9,766 bases of DNA. Origin: JAKFWF01 sp031429105. Lineage in GTDB: Bacteria; Pseudomonadota; Alphaproteobacteria; Rhizobiales; Hyphomicrobiaceae. The stretch covers positions 1-9,766 of the forward strand of contig JANOYV010000168.1 in assembly GCA_031429105.1 (NCBI GenBank). The letters are read 5' to 3'. Positions 6,484 through 9,766 of the stretch are shown here, piece after piece. Position numbers and translations under genes: made by a program. How positions within the stretch are numbered: the stretch's first letter is position 1; each line of letters starts with the position of its first letter. The notes under the pieces are model-generated. The model was not told the DNA's origin, did not search any database, and saw only the letters and a list, made by a program, of their open reading frames with translations.

Positions 6484-6657
6484 GATCTTCTCCGTTCCTG
6501 TTGCTAAGTGGGCGCAGGTTAACCGCGCCCGAGGCAAGTTTGGCTCATTTTCGGCTTGTGCGCAATCACTTGGGCGTGAACTGAGGATATGCCGCTTGTT
6601 GGGCAATCAGCTGCTTGGCTAGCAGGCAGTGTCGCGCCGATGGATTAGGCCGGGTAG

Positions 6658-8199
6658 TCAGCGGACGGGCGGGGTCATGATGTAGGTGAGCGGAATATCG
6701 GGACCCTTGATGCCAGCAAAAGAGCGTCTGATCGTTACCGCCAGGCGCCTTGTTGCAAGCGTTGCATATTTTTCCGCAAAGCCCGCACAGCCAACGTCGG
6801 CCTTGTCACAAATCGTTAGAATACCCTCGGTAGCGATCCGCGCTGGGGTGATCCAAGGGGCTTGGGCAAGCGAAAAGTGCGTGAATTCATCCGGGTTGGA
6901 TGAGCCGTAGAAAGACTGCGCGATCGAGTATTTCTCGGAGCCGGCAACGATGCGTACCGGCACCTTGAACAGTTCGGTCCAGATGCCGGCCGCATCGCGG
7001 GTGGCGATGTGACTGACGTCGGAGGTGCCCTTGATCTGGAAGTAGTACGAGGCCAGCGCCACGCCCGGAGCCGCCAGTAGCGCACAAAACAGCACGATCA
7101 CGACGGCTCGGGCGACGCCCAAGGTCGTTGCATGCGTGATCGACGCTTCCATCGCCAACATGATCATCAGCGGGAACATGAAGAACGCCGGGATCAAGAA
7201 GCCAATTGAGATTTTTACATAACCCGTGACCCCGAGAAGGATGGTCATCATCGTCGGGAACAGAGCGAGGATCACGAGCCAGCGGCGATCAGGTGAAAGC
7301 AGTCGACGCCACCCGGACGCGTTGGTATGCGCGCTATGGCGGTTCAGGGCCGAAATCAAAATGAGGGTCGGAACTGCATTGATGGCGATGCCAGCGATCG
7401 CCGTGCCAGCAGCTTTGCCGAAGCTCGATGCCCAGGCGTACCCGGTTTTGCCCATGGCGTACTGAATTGGCGGCCAATCGTTTGTGAAGGCCCACCAGAT
7501 GTGCGGACTGATCAAAAGCGCGCCGACGCCAACCGCAATGTAGGGGGCGGGCGATGTGAAATAGCGCCGGGCTTGTGGGTGCGCGAGTGCCGCAAAGAAG
7601 CACGCCGCCAACAGCAGGGCCGAGTAGTACTTCGACAACATGCAGGCAGCAGCCAACGCACCGAACGCAGCACTCGACCAGGCTGAGCGCGTTTCAATCG
7701 AGCGGACGAAAAAGTAGGTCGCCCAGGGCCACAGCGAGAGCAAGATCGTGTTCGCGTTGAAGTTCGAGGCGAGATAATTATAGGATGGCATGAAGGCCAG
7801 CGGCAGTACCGCCAGCAGCCGTCCACCTTTTTTGAGAAAGCACCCGGCCAGCGCCCACACGCCAGCAAAGCCGACGCCGACATTCACCGCCGATAGCAGA
7901 TAAAACGCCCAGTCGGTGCGCGGCATGAGCTGGAACCAGATGCCAGCCACCCAGGAATAGAACGGGGGATGCTTGTAGTACCCAAGCTGCCAATGTTGTG
8001 CCCAAGCGTAGGTCTCGAGCATGTCATCCCACAGCGCACCGGGCAGTCGTGAGACGATGATCGCAATGGTCCAAACTAGAATGTGCCCGACGATGAAGAT
8101 CCACAGCGCGCGCGCACCATCGGCGGTCGCCCAGTCGATCACACGCGAGATTTGGCGACGAATGAGCGATGGCTTCGTCAACTGAGCATCAACTGTCAT
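6658..8199 (-). CDS. GT39/ArnT-like polytopic membrane glycosyltransferase
   Basis: A 513-residue inner-membrane protein of the GT-C fold, PMT_2/GT39 type. Such enzymes transfer a sugar from a polyprenyl-phosphate donor to a lipid or protein acceptor on the periplasmic side. After a cytoplasmic N-terminus and first membrane helix (about 31-51), the first periplasmic loop carries the acidic DDMLE (58-62) and then KHPP (77-80), the arrangement expected for the catalytic region of ArnT-like proteins. About ten more hydrophobic segments follow up to residue 385. The C-terminal 125 residues are soluble and probably periplasmic, with cysteines at 464 and 471 that could pair. The acceptor and donor are not shown by the sequence, and neighbours give no lipid A or O-antigen genes, so no gene symbol is given. 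The ATG at 8199 has no clear Shine-Dalgarno. It starts 107 bases after the stop of the lytic transglycosylase gene, with a hairpin between, so it probably has its own promoter. Confidence 0.88.
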   Translation of the reverse strand: MTVDAQLTKPSLIRRQISRVIDWATADGARALWIFIVGHILVWTIAIIVSRLPGALWDDMLETYAWAQHWQLGYYKHPPFYSWVAGIWFQLMPRTDWAFYLLSAVNVGVGFAGVWALAGCFLKKGGRLLAVLPLAFMPSYNYLASNFNANTILLSLWPWATYFFVRSIETRSAWSSAAFGALAAACMLSKYYSALLLAACFFAALAHPQARRYFTSPAPYIAVGVGALLISPHIWWAFTNDWPPIQYAMGKTGYAWASSFGKAAGTAIAGIAINAVPTLILISALNRHSAHTNASGWRRLLSPDRRWLVILALFPTMMTILLGVTGYVKISIGFLIPAFFMFPLMIMLAMEASITHATTLGVARAVVIVLFCALLAAPGVALASYYFQIKGTSDVSHIATRDAAGIWTELFKVPVRIVAGSEKYSIAQSFYGSSNPDEFTHFSLAQAPWITPARIATEGILTICDKADVGCAGFAEKYATLATRRLAVTIRRSFAGIKGPDIPLTYIMTPPVR

Positions 8200-8247
8200 G
8201 GCAGCGTATATCGCTCAGGTTCGGCGGCCGGGTTGCCGTGCAGTCGT

Positions 8248-8276
8248 AAAACGGTGTGGTCCCCACCACGCGTTTT
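8248..8276 (-). terminator. Hairpin terminator after the lytic transglycosylase gene
   Basis: AAAACG (8248-8253) pairs with CGTTTT (8271-8276) and GTGGT (8256-8260) with ACCAC (8265-8269), leaving a small internal bulge and a CCCC loop. On the minus strand the 3' arm ends in CGTTTTAC, giving a U-run. It lies 29 bases after the stop at 8306, the expected place. The near symmetry means it might also stop plus-strand transcription. Confidence 0.6.
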
Positions 8277-8305
8277 GTCGTCACGTTAGCCGAACAACAA
8301 TAGCA

Positions 8306-9562
8306 TCATGGGCGCCGCAGCCGATCAATAAGCTCCACCGTCGGATAACTGTCGGCTGGCATACCAAACTTCAACTGCGCGCTTTTGACGGCAGATCGGG
8401 TGCCAGCGCCTAGTTTTCCATCCGGTTCGCCAGCCGGAAAGCCGCGTTTGGTCAGCAGCGTTTGCAATTCGATGACCTGCGGACCTTGCAAAACGGGAAC
8501 CACGCCGTTGCCGCGCTTCATCGCTGGTGCTCCTTCGATGCGGGTTGCAAGGTAGGCGGCCGTCACCGCGTAGGTGAGTGATTGGTTCCACTTGGTGAAA
8601 ATCTGGAAGTTCGGATAGGCGAGGAATGCTGGCCCATTGCGGCCCATCAGCAGCACAAGTGAGGCTGGCAACCCGTCGCCAGTCAGCGGCTTGCCATCGG
8701 CTGCGGTGACGCCCCAGGAGGCCCACTTCGAACGTGGATGCTGGATGGCGAGATCGGCCTGATCCCAGGCAAGGTTCGCTGGCACGCGCACTTCCTGCAT
8801 CCACGGCTGGGCCGCCTGCCAGCCCAGGCTCTTGATGAAGGCAGCCGACGAGCCGATCACGTCGGCTGGGCTGCGCAACAAGTTGCGTTTGCCGTCACCG
8901 TCATAGTCGACCGCATGATTGAAGTAGTGCGTCGGCAGGAATTGCGTTTGGCCGAGTTCACCGGCCCACGAACCGATCATGTCGGCGGCTGTCAAATCGC
9001 CTCGGTCGATGATCTTGAGTGCGGCCATCAGTTCACCGCGAAACATTTCACCGCGGCGGCAGTCGTAGGCGAGCGTTGCCAGCGACCGCAACACGGGCTT
9101 GTTGCCCATGCCGGAGCCGAAATCGCTTTCCAGTGCCCAGAACGCCGCGATGATGGGCGCTGGCACGCCGTATTCTTTTTCAGCGCGAGCAAAGGTTGCC
9201 TTGTGCTTGGCGACTTGCGAAATGCCGTTCTGCATGCGGCCGCGTGAGGCAAGCTTGTCGGAGAAGTCGAGAAAACTTTGCGCAAAGAAGCGCTGCCCCC
9301 GGTCGGTCCAGATGATGTTCTGATCGAGCGTCAGGTAAGGTGCTGCCGACTGCATGGTGCGGGCGGAAATTCCAGCGGCCGCCGCATCCTTTTTGAAGCC
9401 GTCGAGCCAGCGATTGAAATCACCAGTGTTGCGACATACGGCAGCTGGGGCTGGTGATGAAGCAATGGTCGCTGACTTCGCGGAAGGCGTCTGCGCATGG
9501 GCGCTCGTTCCAACCAGTGCCGCCGCAATGACAATGACCGCCGCCAACTGTGTGTTACGCAT
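8306..9562 (-). CDS. Lytic murein transglycosylase, MltB type, with peptidoglycan-binding domain
   Basis: This enzyme cleaves the MurNAc-GlcNAc bond of peptidoglycan with formation of a 1,6-anhydro end, in wall remodelling and recycling. Residues 1-23 are a Sec signal peptide ending AHA, with cleavage before QTP. There is no lipobox, so it should be soluble in the periplasm, unlike E. coli MltB, which is a lipoprotein. The SLT_2 catalytic domain spans about 45-345. It holds FWALESDFGSGMG with the likely catalytic Glu145, SWAGELGQTQFLP at 198-210, and VDYDGDGKRNL at 218-228. A PG_binding_1 domain (about 357-415, LQTLLTKRGF, DGKLGAGTRSAVK) closes the 418-residue protein, the usual architecture in alphaproteobacteria. 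The ATG at 9562 gives a good signal peptide although no Shine-Dalgarno is well placed. All catalytic landmarks are intact. Confidence 0.95.
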   Translation of the reverse strand: MRNTQLAAVIVIAAALVGTSAHAQTPSAKSATIASSPAPAAVCRNTGDFNRWLDGFKKDAAAAGISARTMQSAAPYLTLDQNIIWTDRGQRFFAQSFLDFSDKLASRGRMQNGISQVAKHKATFARAEKEYGVPAPIIAAFWALESDFGSGMGNKPVLRSLATLAYDCRRGEMFRGELMAALKIIDRGDLTAADMIGSWAGELGQTQFLPTHYFNHAVDYDGDGKRNLLRSPADVIGSSAAFIKSLGWQAAQPWMQEVRVPANLAWDQADLAIQHPRSKWASWGVTAADGKPLTGDGLPASLVLLMGRNGPAFLAYPNFQIFTKWNQSLTYAVTAAYLATRIEGAPAMKRGNGVVPVLQGPQVIELQTLLTKRGFPAGEPDGKLGAGTRSAVKSAQLKFGMPADSYPTVELIDRLRRP

Positions 9563-9678
9563 AACGAGACCGATGACCTTTTCGACACAACCGATGGAGA
9601 TTGAACTTGAGCTGAAGCCAAAGAGCGAAAGGCCGGTGTGCAGTCAAGCACTAACGGTATGTCATCGCTCGACTATGA

Positions 9679-9766
9679 TCACACAGTAACTGGTGTCGCT
9701 GCCGTCGCGCGGTGATCGAACACGCGCTTATAGCGTTCGATGGCCGCTTTCTGGCCAACCGCCTTG
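9679..9766 (-). CDS. 3' end of an unidentified gene (partial)
   Basis: The minus strand has an open frame from the window edge to a TGA at 9681-9679, giving the last 28 residues of a protein (AVGQKAAIERYKRVFDHR is the core, ending TPVTV). Eighteen of 28 third codon positions are G or C, and the helical, charged composition fits a genuine C-terminus. A second minus frame stays open longer but reads less like protein. It would end 116 bases before the lytic transglycosylase start. The family cannot be named from so short a piece. Confidence 0.45.
   Translation of the reverse strand, partial: KAVGQKAAIERYKRVFDHRATAATPVTV

Noticed and set aside
6484..6657. Gap between the small exported protein and the glycosyltransferase stop: search for promoter, terminator or small gene
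   Set aside because: Only a weak TTGCGC-N17-CAAACT promoter candidate on the minus strand and no U-tailed hairpin; the upstream extension of the small gene's frame lacks signal or domain character.
9619..9647. TTGACT (minus strand, 9647-9642) as promoter of the lytic transglycosylase gene
   Set aside because: The hexamer 17 bases further on, TCTTTG, matches the -10 consensus at only two positions, and neighbours do no better.

Overview
The window looks like chromosomal DNA of a GC-rich alphaproteobacterium, probably of the order Hyphomicrobiales. The reasons are the ffs-dnaX-ybaB-recR gene order, a DnaX that has lost three of its four zinc cysteines, and GC of about 65-70% in sampled 60-base lines of the housekeeping genes. 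The genus cannot be fixed from the sequence alone.

Left part (1-3161). A candidate promoter leads into ettA (116-1777, +), which encodes an ABC-F ATPase that gates the translating ribosome. Converging on it, only 14 bases from its stop, is a two-gene minus-strand unit. The first gene (2535-3074) is an unrecognised 179-residue protein. It overlaps by four bases (GTGA) with a second gene (1792-2538) encoding a DUF1828-like protein. GC in sampled lines here is only 42-55%, so this pair looks like an acquired accessory cassette and is the least explained part of the window.

Central part (3230-6184). A sigma70-like promoter precedes ffs, the 97-nt small signal recognition particle RNA (3265-3361), which can only be seen as RNA structure. 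Then come dnaX (clamp-loader tau subunit), ybaB/ebfC (small nucleoid-associated protein) and recR (recombination mediator). These three lie on one strand with gaps of 30 and 13 bases, a conserved replication and repair operon. A strong hairpin at 6199-6226 closes the block.

Right part (6256-9766), all on the minus strand. From high to low coordinates it holds the 3' tail of an unidentified gene (9679-9766), a secreted MltB-type lytic transglycosylase with a peptidoglycan-binding domain (8306-9562), a hairpin terminator (8248-8276), a GT39/ArnT-like polytopic glycosyltransferase (6658-8199), and a tiny alanine-rich exported protein (6256-6483) that reads into the 6199-6226 terminator. The products of this half act at the cell envelope.

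No tRNA, rRNA, CRISPR array, transposase, integrase or long repeat was found. No intergenic gap exceeds 300 bases; the longest, about 174 bases at 6484-6657, shows nothing convincing.
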